From JAWCNN01 sp038848005 (GTDB taxonomy: Archaea > Thermoproteota > Bathyarchaeia > Bathyarchaeales > Bathycorpusculaceae), in contig JAWCNZ010000005.1 in NCBI GenBank assembly GCA_038848005.1, forward strand, positions 1 to 64,000: a stretch of 64,000 nt of DNA, given 5' to 3'. The translations under genes and the position numbers were made by a program. Below are positions 17,493 through 26,244 of this stretch, in pieces (positions within the stretch are counted from its first letter, which is position 1; every line of letters begins with the position of its first letter). The notes below the pieces were generated by a model. That model was not told the origin of the DNA, searched no databases, and saw only the letters and a list, made by a program, of their open reading frames with translations.

Positions 17493-17918
17493 TTAGCTTC
17501 CCTTTACTTCGCTGATAAATTGCTCATAAACTTTTTGCACTCGTTCAGCCGCTGGACCTGAACCTTCAACAACGCCTTTTTCGGTTACTTTCACTTTGTC
17601 CATAACCCAGATGAACCCTTTATCCTCGTAAAGTTTAACCATTGTTGGAAAGACTTTTTCGAGGCGGTCAGCCAAAGCTTTCAAGTTAAAGGGTTTTTCC
17701 ACGCTTAATATTTGAGCGACAACATTCCCGTTTAGGAACACTCTATGCAAAATTTTTCCCTCTTCATCTTTAGCTTCTGAAAGAACAAGGCTTAAAGTGT
17801 CAGGGTTAATTCCCGCTAAAATTCCACTGTAGGTTTTGCCAGTTGTTGTTGCAACAATAACATTTTTATCCACTAACGATGTTATTTCGGTGAAAAATTT
17901 TCTCTGAGCCACCGACAA
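17493..17918 (-). CDS. Sm-like RNA-binding protein with C-terminal domain (SmAP3 type)
   Basis: The N-terminal 75 residues form the Sm fold (Sm1: NVIVATTTGKTYSGILAGINPDTLSLVL; Sm2: HRVFLNGNVVAQI). A second domain of about 65 residues follows (KALADRLEKVFPTMVKLYEDKG, IWVMDKVKVTEKG). That two-domain layout matches the SmAP3 group of Crenarchaeota and related phyla rather than the 75-80 residue SmAP1/2. Such proteins form rings that bind RNA. The gene converges with xpf, 18 bases apart, and follows the sugar gene cluster on the same strand with a gap of 65 bases, so it probably has its own promoter. Confidence 0.88.
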   Translation of the reverse strand: MSVAQRKFFTEITSLVDKNVIVATTTGKTYSGILAGINPDTLSLVLSEAKDEEGKILHRVFLNGNVVAQILSVEKPFNLKALADRLEKVFPTMVKLYEDKGFIWVMDKVKVTEKGVVEGSGPAAERVQKVYEQFISEVKGS

Positions 17919-17983
17919 CTTTCAACCTCCGTTATTCACTTTAAATTGTGAAACAAGTATTTAGGATTTTAACAGTTACTGCA

Positions 17984-19318
17984 TTACGCCTTGTACTCCT
18001 CAAGCTTTTCCGCCAGTTCACGTCTTTGCTGAGGAGAAACAGTTAGGGTGTTTTCCTTCACCAAATAACTTTTCTTGTCTATGAAAATCACTTTGCAAGG
18101 CTCAAGGTTTTCCTGCAAGCATACACCAGCTCCAACTATGCTGTGCGGTCCAGCTTTTACGCCGGGTAAAAGACAAGCGTTAACGCCTATCTTGCATGAG
18201 TCGCCAACGATTGCGCCAAGTTTGTTTCTGCCAGAATCTACACTGTCTTTTCCAACGGCAACTTGAACTGTTTTTGCGTCGAATCGGAAGTTTGCGGTTA
18301 CGGCTCCAGCTCCGAAAAGGCAGTTATCCGAAATTATTGAGTTGCCTATATAGTTCATGTGAAACCAACAGTTGTCACCTACAAGCGAATGCTTGATTTC
18401 GCTTGAAAAACCAACTACGCAATTATCGCCAACAGAAGCGTAATCACGAATTAGGGTGTTGTTGCCGACGATGCTGTTTAAACCGATATAGCATGGCCCT
18501 TTAATACAGGCGCCATCAAAAATTTTGGCTCCCCGCCGAATCCAAACTTTGCCTTCAACATGCGCCCTCTCCGAAATTTCCACGTTTTCCTCGATGATTT
18601 CTCTGTCAACAAACCTATCCATTAAATACTCGTTTATTGTGAAGAGGTCCCATGGATATTTGTAGCCAGCGAAAAAGCCGTTGTACCTAACGGCTTTGAC
18701 TGCGCCTTTATCTTGAATAAACATTTGGATTGCGTCTTCGTATTGACGGTCTGAAACCGGAATTTTTTTGTAGTACTCGAATATTTTTTTGGTCATTATG
18801 TAAACGCCTATTACGGCTAGGTTGCTCGGCTCTTGTCCTTTAGGTGGTTTTTCAACGAACTTTGTTACTTTGTCGTTTTCAATTTGGATTATGCCGAACT
18901 TCCACGTTTCCTCGACGGGTTTGCATGAAAGCACTATTTCCGCATCGCCTTTCCTGAACTCTTTTAGCATTTCATTTATTAATTGGCTTTCGAAAATGTC
19001 GTCGGCGTTAACAACGAAAAAGTTGTCTTCAACCAAATCCTTAGCCGTTTCAAGGGCGTTAGCCATGCCTAAAGGCTTTTTCTGAACCGTATATGTTACG
19101 TTAACGCCGAGCTTTTCTCCATCAGCCAAATAACTCCTAATTTGTTCGCCGTTGCGACCAACCACAACTATGAAATCCGTTAAACCAGCATTTTTTAAAA
19201 TGTCAATGACGTGGTGAATCAGCGGTTTACCTAAAATTTTAAACATTGGTTTTGGTTTCTCCACTGCCAAGGGAAAAACCCTTCTTCCACTTCCACCCGC
19301 AAGTATAACAGTTTGCAA
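17984..19318 (-). CDS. Bifunctional-type sugar-1-phosphate nucleotidyltransferase (GlmU-like)
   Basis: The N-terminal half is a nucleotidyltransferase: LAGGSGRRVFPL-x4-KPKPM binds the nucleotide, and NADDIFES holds the metal-binding Asp. From about residue 240 a left-handed beta-helix of hexapeptide repeats follows, as in GlmU and the archaeal enzyme ST0452, which acetylate the amino sugar and add UTP. Substrate choice (GlcNAc-1-P, Glc-1-P or other) cannot be fixed from sequence. Its TTG start abuts the stop of the phosphohexomutase gene, and the pair is probably cotranslated. The product likely feeds surface glycan and N-glycan synthesis. Confidence 0.88.
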   Translation of the reverse strand: MQTVILAGGSGRRVFPLAVEKPKPMFKILGKPLIHHVIDILKNAGLTDFIVVVGRNGEQIRSYLADGEKLGVNVTYTVQKKPLGMANALETAKDLVEDNFFVVNADDIFESQLINEMLKEFRKGDAEIVLSCKPVEETWKFGIIQIENDKVTKFVEKPPKGQEPSNLAVIGVYIMTKKIFEYYKKIPVSDRQYEDAIQMFIQDKGAVKAVRYNGFFAGYKYPWDLFTINEYLMDRFVDREIIEENVEISERAHVEGKVWIRRGAKIFDGACIKGPCYIGLNSIVGNNTLIRDYASVGDNCVVGFSSEIKHSLVGDNCWFHMNYIGNSIISDNCLFGAGAVTANFRFDAKTVQVAVGKDSVDSGRNKLGAIVGDSCKIGVNACLLPGVKAGPHSIVGAGVCLQENLEPCKVIFIDKKSYLVKENTLTVSPQQRRELAEKLEEYKA

Positions 19319-20686
19319 TTAACAGCCCTTCATGGTTTGCTTTAATTCCTTTTCAGCGAATTTGTAGAGTTCATCAAGTTTCTTTTCAGTTTTTGCTTCG
19401 GCGGAAACCCGTATGAGGGGTTCAGTGTTGGACGGCCTTAAAAGAATCCAACCGTCCTCGTCCAAGAGTTTTACGCCGTCTATGTCCAGAAACTTTAAGC
19501 CACGCTCTTTGAATTTAGCCTTCAACTTTTCAATAACAGCAAATTTCAGATGGTCTGGACATTCAAAGTTTCTTTCATGAAAGGCGAGATATTTGGGCAG
19601 GGAATCCACAATTTCTGAAAGGCTTTTGTCGCTTTTGGATAGTATTTCAGCCATTTTTAGACTGGCGAAAACTGCGTCGTCCATTCCGCCGCATTCTGAA
19701 AAGTAAAAGTGACTGCTTGTTTCTCCGCCTACAAGGGCTTTTTCCCTGATCATCCTATCCATAATAAAGGTGTGACCAATCCTTTCAACCAGCGGAATCC
19801 CGCCGTTTTTCCTTATAAACTCTTCAACAGCCATGGAACAACTTAAATCATAAATTATTTTTCCACCCTTGCTTTTTTTAAGGGCGTCCCCAGCGAAGAT
19901 CATTAAGGTTAAATCGCCTGGGATTACCCGTCCCTTACCGTCAACGAAAACGGCTCTGTCGCCGTCTCCGTCGTAGCCAACGCCGAAATCCGCCTTGTCG
20001 TTCACCACTTCCCTTTTTAATTCAGTAAGCGTTTCCTCTTTTGGTTCGGGTAAATGCGCTGGAAAGTTTCCATCGGGCTTTTCATTTAAAACTTTAACTT
20101 CACAGTTTAACTGTTTAAAGAGGGATGAAACTAGCAGTCCGCAAACGCCGTTGGCGGTGTCGGCAACCACTCTAAGCCTTTTTTCAACTTTAACTTTTCC
20201 CAGAACAAAGTTCATGTAATCTCGGAGGATCCCATCGTACTTGGCGATTTTACCATTTTTTTCACCTAAGTTTTTTAGGATTGCAGCTTTTGCCATTTCC
20301 TTTATCTGAGCAATTTCACCGCTGGAAAGGCACATTCCACGTTTGAAAAGTTTAAATCCGTTCCATTTTGGAGGGTTGTGGGAGGCAGTAATCATTATGC
20401 CAGCGTCGCTTTTCAGGTGGTTGACTGCAAAATAAAGCACGGGTGTGGGAGCCATGCCCACATCGGTGACGTTGCAGTTGGAGATTAACCCTGAAACCAA
20501 AGCGTTTTTGAGGGTTTCCCCGCTTAGTCTGGCGTCTCTGCCGACAACCACCGTCCTGTTTTTCCCAACAAAAAGGCTGAAAGCCGCTCCAACAGCGGTT
20601 GCAACATCCTCCGTTAACGTTTCGCCATAAACACCCCTAATGTCATAAGCCCTAAAAATGCTGTCAAATTGTCCATGAGCTGCCAA
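19319..20686 (-). CDS. glmM: Phosphoglucosamine mutase / phosphomannomutase family
   Basis: This is an alpha-D-phosphohexomutase of 455 residues. The phosphoserine loop is TASHNPPKWNGFK (serine near residue 100), the metal loop is GYDGDGDRAVF, the sugar-binding loop is GGETSSHFYF, and the phosphate-binding loop is RPSNTEPLIR. With the downstream GlmU-like gene the most likely reaction is glucosamine-6-phosphate to glucosamine-1-phosphate, but archaeal members also act on mannose or glucose phosphates. The symbol is therefore provisional. It lies 58 bases after the PfkB-type kinase gene on the same strand. Confidence 0.88.
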   Translation of the reverse strand: MAAHGQFDSIFRAYDIRGVYGETLTEDVATAVGAAFSLFVGKNRTVVVGRDARLSGETLKNALVSGLISNCNVTDVGMAPTPVLYFAVNHLKSDAGIMITASHNPPKWNGFKLFKRGMCLSSGEIAQIKEMAKAAILKNLGEKNGKIAKYDGILRDYMNFVLGKVKVEKRLRVVADTANGVCGLLVSSLFKQLNCEVKVLNEKPDGNFPAHLPEPKEETLTELKREVVNDKADFGVGYDGDGDRAVFVDGKGRVIPGDLTLMIFAGDALKKSKGGKIIYDLSCSMAVEEFIRKNGGIPLVERIGHTFIMDRMIREKALVGGETSSHFYFSECGGMDDAVFASLKMAEILSKSDKSLSEIVDSLPKYLAFHERNFECPDHLKFAVIEKLKAKFKERGLKFLDIDGVKLLDEDGWILLRPSNTEPLIRVSAEAKTEKKLDELYKFAEKELKQTMKGC

Positions 20687-20744
20687 CGTCTTTATCCTCG
20701 CTGAATTTCCAGATTAAGTTATCAACGGTTTTTAATAAACCATA

Positions 20745-21857
20745 CTATGTTTTGGCTTTTGCCGTTAACCCCTCACAGAATTTCATCAGTTGTTTTCGCG
20801 TTGGATGCTGCCCATAAGGGTTTGAAATGTAGTAGGCGGCTACTGCGTTTGCCAACGCAAGCCGACAAGCGTCTGAAAGTGCGTAGGCGTCTCCTAAAAT
20901 GTTTCCAGCAGTCCAAGCGTCCCCAGCGCCCGTCGCCCTCAAAACTGGAACTTTAAAGGCTGGAACAACGGTTTCGCCGTTTTTTGTGAATGTTGCTGAA
21001 AACTCTGTTGTGTGCAGGTCAATTCTTGCCGAAAGCTGCGACGCCAATATTTTAGCGGATTCCATTGCCAACTCGTCAAACCGCAAACTTTCACGGAATT
21101 TATCCACTTTTTCGCTTATTTGCGATGCGTAGCACACGGCTTCGTTTTCGTTTACGCCTAAAATGTCTATGTGTTTTCCCATCAAAACTTTTTTCACTAA
21201 TTCTGGAATTTTTTCTTTGTTGGGGTAGGGATCCGCCGTGTCATAGTAGGTTTTGCCTTTCCCATTGGTTTTTACGTGACGGAAAACTGTTTCGGCTAGT
21301 TCAGTGCCGAAATTTCTTGTTCCAGCCCAGTTGAAAAGGCATACGTAATCGGCATTTTCAATTACGCTGAAGTCTTTGTCGCTTAAATGTTGGGGTCCGA
21401 AATCCGCCAGTGAGCCCACGTCTCGGAGCATGACGTTTACTTTTCCATCGCCTATTTGGAATTCCATGGCTGTTGTTACGGATGGTTTCTCCATGATTTT
21501 AACGTGGGAGAAGTCCACCCGTTTTGATTTGATGTAGAACTTGAGCAGGTGAAATCCAAACTTGTCGGTGCAAATTATTGGTGTAACGTTTACGCCTAAA
21601 CTTGCCAATGCATTAGCCACGTTAACCGAGTTTCCGCCTCTAATGTCTGTTTGGGCTATTCCATCTATGCTTCCGCCTTTTCTTTGGGCTACGCCCCTAA
21701 CGTTTTCGCAGGTGGCTTCAACGTTCCACGGCAAGTTTATGAAACGGTCAAGGAAAAAATCGGGCATAACAACAACGTTAAGTTCCTCTTTTATTTCGCC
21801 TTTAAGAAAGTTTTTCAGCTCTTCCATGTATTCAACCAAGGTTTTGGTTTCCTCCAT
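20745..21857 (-). CDS. PfkB/ribokinase-family sugar kinase
   Basis: The protein is 370 residues. It shows the two family signatures: an N-terminal RGGNSVNVANALASLG block and the C-terminal ATGAGDAWTAG block, which contains the catalytic Asp and anion hole. About 40 extra N-terminal residues precede the fold. The substrate is unknown: fructose-6-phosphate, nucleosides and other sugars are all phosphorylated by this family. The kinase, mutase, nucleotidyltransferase order suggests it supplies a hexose phosphate to the following two enzymes. The ATG at 21857 has no strong ribosome site. Confidence 0.85.
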   Translation of the reverse strand: MEETKTLVEYMEELKNFLKGEIKEELNVVVMPDFFLDRFINLPWNVEATCENVRGVAQRKGGSIDGIAQTDIRGGNSVNVANALASLGVNVTPIICTDKFGFHLLKFYIKSKRVDFSHVKIMEKPSVTTAMEFQIGDGKVNVMLRDVGSLADFGPQHLSDKDFSVIENADYVCLFNWAGTRNFGTELAETVFRHVKTNGKGKTYYDTADPYPNKEKIPELVKKVLMGKHIDILGVNENEAVCYASQISEKVDKFRESLRFDELAMESAKILASQLSARIDLHTTEFSATFTKNGETVVPAFKVPVLRATGAGDAWTAGNILGDAYALSDACRLALANAVAAYYISNPYGQHPTRKQLMKFCEGLTAKAKT

Positions 21858-21913
21858 AACGAAGCTGGCTGTTAAGGTATTTTAGGGTTAAGTTTAATGT
21901 GAATTAAAATTTT

Positions 21914-22723
21914 CTATCCGAAAATGAAGCTGATGAAATTCCACACTAAATCGCCTAAAAACAAAGCGAGGATTAGCGCCGCCGTCATGAAGATTAGCAT
22001 GGGCAAGCCAGGCGTCGCCCAAACTTTGTTTTGGATTTTGCCGTTTTCAACGGCTTTGGCTAGGCGTTCAACTATGGCGTTTCTGCCTTCATCTTTTGGT
22101 ACAACAACAAGTTTCCGTTTAAAAGTGCCTTCAGCGTTTTCTTCGACATCTTCTAGGGGATATAAATGCCATTTTTCCTTTAATTTATCAACAGAAATTT
22201 TATAGCCAGTTATTAAAACTACAAGTTTTTTCCAGACGGATTCTTTTTGGTGGTTTTCTTCAAAGAGTTTCTCGCCTGTTTTCACGTGCCAGAACACGTT
22301 GTGAAGCAACATGTAAACAGTTGTTGCCGCCGCCAGCAAAACGGAGTTGCTGAAAACGGTTATTGGAAAGAAAAACTGTGATGTTGGCGAAACCTCGCCT
22401 AGTAAAGGCGTAAACACGTTGGGATGAAACGGTAAGGCGAGAGCCAAACACATTAGGGCTTTTGCGTCTGCCCCGCCGAAACCTCCAGCGTAAAAGAGCG
22501 CCACGGCGAAAGCTGAAGTTAAACCGAAACATAAGCCATAAAGGAGCAACAATTCAAAATTGAACATTAAAAAAAGTTCAGTGAATGTTAATGTGAAGGC
22601 TGTTGGAGCGAAGAAAACCCAAACTTTGTTTCTTACTTCACGAGTTTTATAATCGCTGTAGGAAGCATAAAATAGAAAGGATAAGGCTAGTGCTGTTCTA
22701 GCCGTGCCAAGTATTGTTTGCAT
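21914..22723 (-). CDS. Prepilin/preflagellin peptidase (A24 family)
   Basis: This membrane aspartyl protease is 269 residues and cleaves class III signal peptides of pilins and archaellins. The two catalytic Asp motifs are present: SDYKTREV near residue 23 and GGFGGADAK (GxGD type) near residue 85. Hydrophobic helices surround them. Between the catalytic core and the last helix lies a soluble stretch of about 70 residues (roughly 165-235), unusually long for FlaK/PibD. The last hydrophobic segment ends the protein. It lies just downstream of the small pilin gene and presumably processes the pilins of this locus. Confidence 0.9.
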   Translation of the reverse strand: MQTILGTARTALALSFLFYASYSDYKTREVRNKVWVFFAPTAFTLTFTELFLMFNFELLLLYGLCFGLTSAFAVALFYAGGFGGADAKALMCLALALPFHPNVFTPLLGEVSPTSQFFFPITVFSNSVLLAAATTVYMLLHNVFWHVKTGEKLFEENHQKESVWKKLVVLITGYKISVDKLKEKWHLYPLEDVEENAEGTFKRKLVVVPKDEGRNAIVERLAKAVENGKIQNKVWATPGLPMLIFMTAALILALFLGDLVWNFISFIFG

Positions 22724-22879
22724 TTCTTAAAACTCCGTTTTTATGGTACACTTATATTCTATATGAAGTTTTCTGGTTGTGCGCACGTTTTGGCGGGATT
22801 TCATGGATTAGAAGTTAACCTTACTAAAATTTTGAAGTGGAGAATGTGCAAGTTTAGAAAATGGAAAGGGTGTTAGCGT

Positions 22880-23323
22880 TTATTTTGCTTGAACTGGCAC
22901 GTCGCCTGTTGTTGCGCCAGTTGTCGTCGTAACTTTGATTGTATATCGCGAATTAGCAACAAAATCGAATCCAGCCCCTGTGCCGTTTACGGTTATTATT
23001 GCTCTCCCTCCAACGGCTATTGTGTATGGCAACGTGGGTTGTTTAACGCAGTATGTAACGTCTGTTCCGTCGATGTATACTGCGTCTATGGTTGCGGGTT
23101 CTGTGCCGGTGTTTCTGACGTAAATGGTCACTGTATCATTTGCAGCGTTGATTGTTGCGGAGTCTATGCGTATCCATGTGCCTGCTTGTGTTCCTGCGCT
23201 TGTCATGTACGTCATTATCCAAGCGTATGTTACAACTATGGCGGCTACGGCTATAACTATTAGCAGAAGCGTAGCCAGTATAGGCGATATTGCCCTTTTA
23301 GACTTTAACATTTTTTTAATCAT
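22880..23323 (-). CDS. Archaeal type IV pilin (major pilin candidate)
   Basis: This 147-residue protein has a class III signal peptide: a short basic leader MIKKMLKSKR, then A-I-S-P-I and a continuous hydrophobic helix of about 25 residues, typical of archaeal pilins (the DUF1628-like N-terminus). The remaining 110 residues are Thr/Val/Ala-rich beta sequence with N-x-T sites. Cleavage is expected at KR-A or just after by the neighbouring A24 peptidase. A good ribosome site (aggtga) precedes the ATG at 23323. It is the smallest and simplest of the pilin-like genes, and stands alone with its own 5' gap, so it may be the highly expressed major subunit. Confidence 0.88.
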   Translation of the reverse strand: MIKKMLKSKRAISPILATLLLIVIAVAAIVVTYAWIMTYMTSAGTQAGTWIRIDSATINAANDTVTIYVRNTGTEPATIDAVYIDGTDVTYCVKQPTLPYTIAVGGRAIITVNGTGAGFDFVANSRYTIKVTTTTGATTGDVPVQAK

Positions 23324-23572
23324 TCGCTTTTCACCTTTTACTATATTGAAAATTGGAGATTTCTTATTTAACCTCTATGAACCCAAAATACACATTTAAA
23401 ATAATTTAATGGGAATATAAAGTGAAAATTTTGGTTATTTTCCATCTTTAGCGTCGGCAAACGTCAATTTCGCTGGTGGTTGGCAACCGCCGCTCTAGTT
23501 TTTGTTGTTGTGGTGATAAACCGTAACTCTTATTAGGGGTGAATTGCCATTTTTATTCGGTGAGTCGAATAA

Positions 23573-23806
23573 ATGGTTGAAAGTCGAGTTGGTTCGAAAG
23601 GCGAGTTGTTTCCGCCTAAGGAGATTAGGGAGAAGCTTGGGCTTCAAGCTGGTGAAAAAGTCGTTTATAGGGTTGAGGATGGAAGGCTTGTGGTGGAACC
23701 CGTTCCAAAACTTGAGGATGTTTTGAGGGAGCCGTCTCTTGTTGAGTTAACGCTTGAAGAGTTTCATGGGTTTAGGAGAGAGTTTTCTCGGAAGGTTGAA
23801 GCTTGA
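23573..23806 (+). CDS. AbrB/SpoVT-type antitoxin
   Basis: This 77-residue protein begins with the swapped-hairpin AbrB DNA-binding fold: VGSKGELFPPKEIREKLGLQAGEKVVYRVEDGRLVVE is the standard pattern, split here over residues 5-42. The C-terminal 30 residues should bind and neutralise the PIN toxin encoded next. The two genes overlap by four bases (TTGA), the usual coupling for such pairs. It runs against the direction of all pilus genes around it, so the pair is probably an insertion. Confidence 0.88.
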   Translation: MVESRVGSKGELFPPKEIREKLGLQAGEKVVYRVEDGRLVVEPVPKLEDVLREPSLVELTLEEFHGFRREFSRKVEA

Positions 23807-24264
23807 ATTTGCTTTTGGACACTACGTATCTTTTGCCAGCTATAGGAGTTTCCATTAAGGGCTTTCCGAAAGATGCGCTTTTTAGGTTGATGAAGAAGGG
23901 ACATCAAATTGCAATAAGTGACATAAGCATTTTTGAGCTTTCAGCTGTTGGTGCTAAGCAAGTTTTTGTTGGAACGCTTCCAGCTGAAAGAGTGGCAAAA
24001 GGCATAAGAGCAATAGTTTATGATGAGCGTATGTCTGTGATTCCGTTTTATGATAGTTCGGTTTTGCTTATGGCTTTCAAGCTTAGAAAATTGCTGAATG
24101 ATTTTATAGATTGTTTGATTCTTTCTTCGGCTGTGAACCAGTGCGACGCCATATTAACGGAAGACGAGGACATTCAAGATTTAAAGAGGAACAAAGAGTT
24201 TGCTGGGTTTGTAGCGACTGTGAATCCGAAATTTGAAATTCAAAAGTTAACGGATATACTTTAG
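23803..24264 (+). CDS. PIN-domain toxin (VapC-like RNase)
   Basis: This 153-residue PIN domain has its acidic active-site residues in place: LLDTTYLL (Asp6), DISIFELS (Glu), DFIDCLILSSA (Asp) and LTEDEDI (Asp). PIN toxins cut tRNA, rRNA or mRNA when the antitoxin is lost. The start is TTG at 23803 inside the antitoxin stop. The stop codon overlaps by four bases the 3' end of the convergent pseudopilin-like gene. It appears intact, unlike the second PIN gene at 40831-41222. Confidence 0.88.
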   Translation: MNLLLDTTYLLPAIGVSIKGFPKDALFRLMKKGHQIAISDISIFELSAVGAKQVFVGTLPAERVAKGIRAIVYDERMSVIPFYDSSVLLMAFKLRKLLNDFIDCLILSSAVNQCDAILTEDEDIQDLKRNKEFAGFVATVNPKFEIQKLTDIL

Positions 24265-26240
24265 CTTTCAGTTGTTACGGTGATTGTCGGCGGATATTCA
24301 ACGAGCACCCACAAGCCAGTGGCGCTGGCGCCTCCGCCCTTATAAATCGGCGTGTAATTCGTGTTGAAAGTCACCACTGCACCATACCAGCAAATATCTG
24401 ATGCGCTGGCGAAGTTGTTTACCAAAGCAAGTGAACTTACCGGAAGAAGCTCTATTATTCTGTAAGTGGGCCAGCCTGTTGTTGTTTGGTTTATCCGCAA
24501 AGCACCAGTTGGATTTCCATTGGTGGTCATGGCATCAAAGTAATACAGCATTTTATTGGAGGCGTCTGGAAACATTATTCCAAACCCTCCAGAAGAAGCG
24601 TTTAACTGGCTCCAGCGATGTTGCCAAACACCAGACATATTATAAAATAGATTGTAGCCTGAAGAAACCATTGGATAACCGCTTGGTAATGTGCCGTTTT
24701 CGGTAAAAGCATAAACGTTTGCCGTTGTGCTAAGTCTAATCAAGCATAAATCGTTAATGGTTCTTGGTTTATCTGCGGAGTCCAAGAATATTAGGCGCAA
24801 CTGATATGTGTAGTATGTGGCGTTAGCTGGCAAAGTAATGACAACATGCGCATAAAAATTGTAGCATGCGGGGTTACTGACGCCGCCTCCATACTCTGGC
24901 TCGCCTTGCACAATATCTCTTACAACACCACTATACAGAGTCCAGCCCCACTCTGGGTCGGTATTGTCCTCCTCACCGTTTATGCGCATTAGATTTGCCG
25001 TATTTGACACGCCGCCACCTACAGTTGCAGTAACTGTAAAACCGCTAGACGAAAACTGAAGGGTAAGTATGCGGTTGCTCAGCCTTCTATTGTTGATGTC
25101 ATCGTTAAAGTACCTATTAACGTATGCGTATGGCGTTTGTACCGTGGTGTCGCTTCCGTTCCACCATATTGTAACTTTCGTAACGTTTGGGTTTACTAGG
25201 AAAACGAGCATGTGTCTGTTGCTGAATATGCTTGCGTTGCTTGTTAAGCCCAACGGGATTTTGTAGTCTGAAGCCCAATCTTCTATTTGGAAGGGCACTT
25301 CCTGGTTTACGCCGTTTATGGTTGTTTGGTTTACACGTATAGCCTTTACTGGTATCGGCGGGACCGGTTTAGCTTGTGTTGTCAACTGCAAGTTTTGTCC
25401 AAGCCAACGCATCGTGCCGTTCTGCAACAACTCAACGACAATTGTGGCGTCAATTGCGTTTCTCAGCGGCGCATAAAGCGTGCTGTTCCAACTTAACGTA
25501 AGCGCATACCGGCTGAAGGATGAAACAACAGTCAATAAGCCTCTTGGATCTTCAACCTGCACTACATAGGAGTACTTGTCAATGTTGGCTAGCGCTGGAT
25601 CGTTCATGTCGATCGTGTACGTGCCGTTTGTGTCGGCTGTTGGTTCACGGCTTGGGTTCACCAGCACCCAAGTGGAATTTCCATAACTGTAACTGTAAAA
25701 TTTGAAGTTTTGTTTTGTAAGGCTTAACAATGGTTCGCCTCCTTCCCTTGTTACCAAAAGCCTTGTCTGGTTAGTTGACAACTCTTTCACTTGCACTTTT
25801 AACTCGCATGAAGTTTCGTAACGCATCCCATACAATCCCAAACCGGCAAGGCTGTAGTTTACGGCTAAGCGTCCACGACTCCAACTGCAGTTGCTATACC
25901 AATAAATGCTTAGGTCTACACTGCTCAAATTAAATGAAGCGCCAAGTTCCGGATGCATTCTGGAAATGCTTTCCAACCCGCTTTTAGCGTAGTTTATGGC
26001 TAACTCTTTAGCGTAAGTGGAGTTTCCAGTAACCTTCAAAACAGAACCATAATAACCAATCGTGAAACCCAAAATCTCCTTTAAAGCCAAGTTCGTCTCG
26101 TCTATTGTGCTTAATATTTGGGGTTGAACTTGTATTGGACTTATGCGCAACATGGAATAAGTCATCACGAGAGTGGCTACAAGCACGGCAGCCACAAGCA
26201 AAGCCGCAATAATCGAAAACTGACCTTTACCGCCGTTCAT
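24261..26240 (-). CDS. Large pseudopilin-like secreted protein
   Basis: The protein is about 659 residues. ATG 26240 is chosen because it gives a textbook class III leader, MNGGKG followed by a hydrophobic helix QFSIIAALLVAAVLVATL, and lies five bases after the upstream gene; the open frame extends to 26351 inside that gene. The rest is extracellular, beta-rich, with many N-x-S/T sites and abundant Tyr, Trp and Asn. I recognise no catalytic domain. It is the last gene of the pilus operon. A tip or adhesive subunit is a reasonable inference from its size and place. Confidence 0.8.
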   Translation of the reverse strand: MNGGKGQFSIIAALLVAAVLVATLVMTYSMLRISPIQVQPQILSTIDETNLALKEILGFTIGYYGSVLKVTGNSTYAKELAINYAKSGLESISRMHPELGASFNLSSVDLSIYWYSNCSWSRGRLAVNYSLAGLGLYGMRYETSCELKVQVKELSTNQTRLLVTREGGEPLLSLTKQNFKFYSYSYGNSTWVLVNPSREPTADTNGTYTIDMNDPALANIDKYSYVVQVEDPRGLLTVVSSFSRYALTLSWNSTLYAPLRNAIDATIVVELLQNGTMRWLGQNLQLTTQAKPVPPIPVKAIRVNQTTINGVNQEVPFQIEDWASDYKIPLGLTSNASIFSNRHMLVFLVNPNVTKVTIWWNGSDTTVQTPYAYVNRYFNDDINNRRLSNRILTLQFSSSGFTVTATVGGGVSNTANLMRINGEEDNTDPEWGWTLYSGVVRDIVQGEPEYGGGVSNPACYNFYAHVVITLPANATYYTYQLRLIFLDSADKPRTINDLCLIRLSTTANVYAFTENGTLPSGYPMVSSGYNLFYNMSGVWQHRWSQLNASSGGFGIMFPDASNKMLYYFDAMTTNGNPTGALRINQTTTGWPTYRIIELLPVSSLALVNNFASASDICWYGAVVTFNTNYTPIYKGGGASATGLWVLVEYPPTITVTTES

Positions 26241-26244
26241 TTGC

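Noticed and set aside
23440..23530. Possible small RNA or tRNA near ggtggttggcaaccgcc
   Set aside because: The inverted repeat is imperfect with no loop; no tRNA arms and no box C/D pair are present.
24401..24706. 101-residue plus-strand frame opposite the large pseudopilin
   Set aside because: It is a shadow frame with no motif, inside a long secreted-protein gene.
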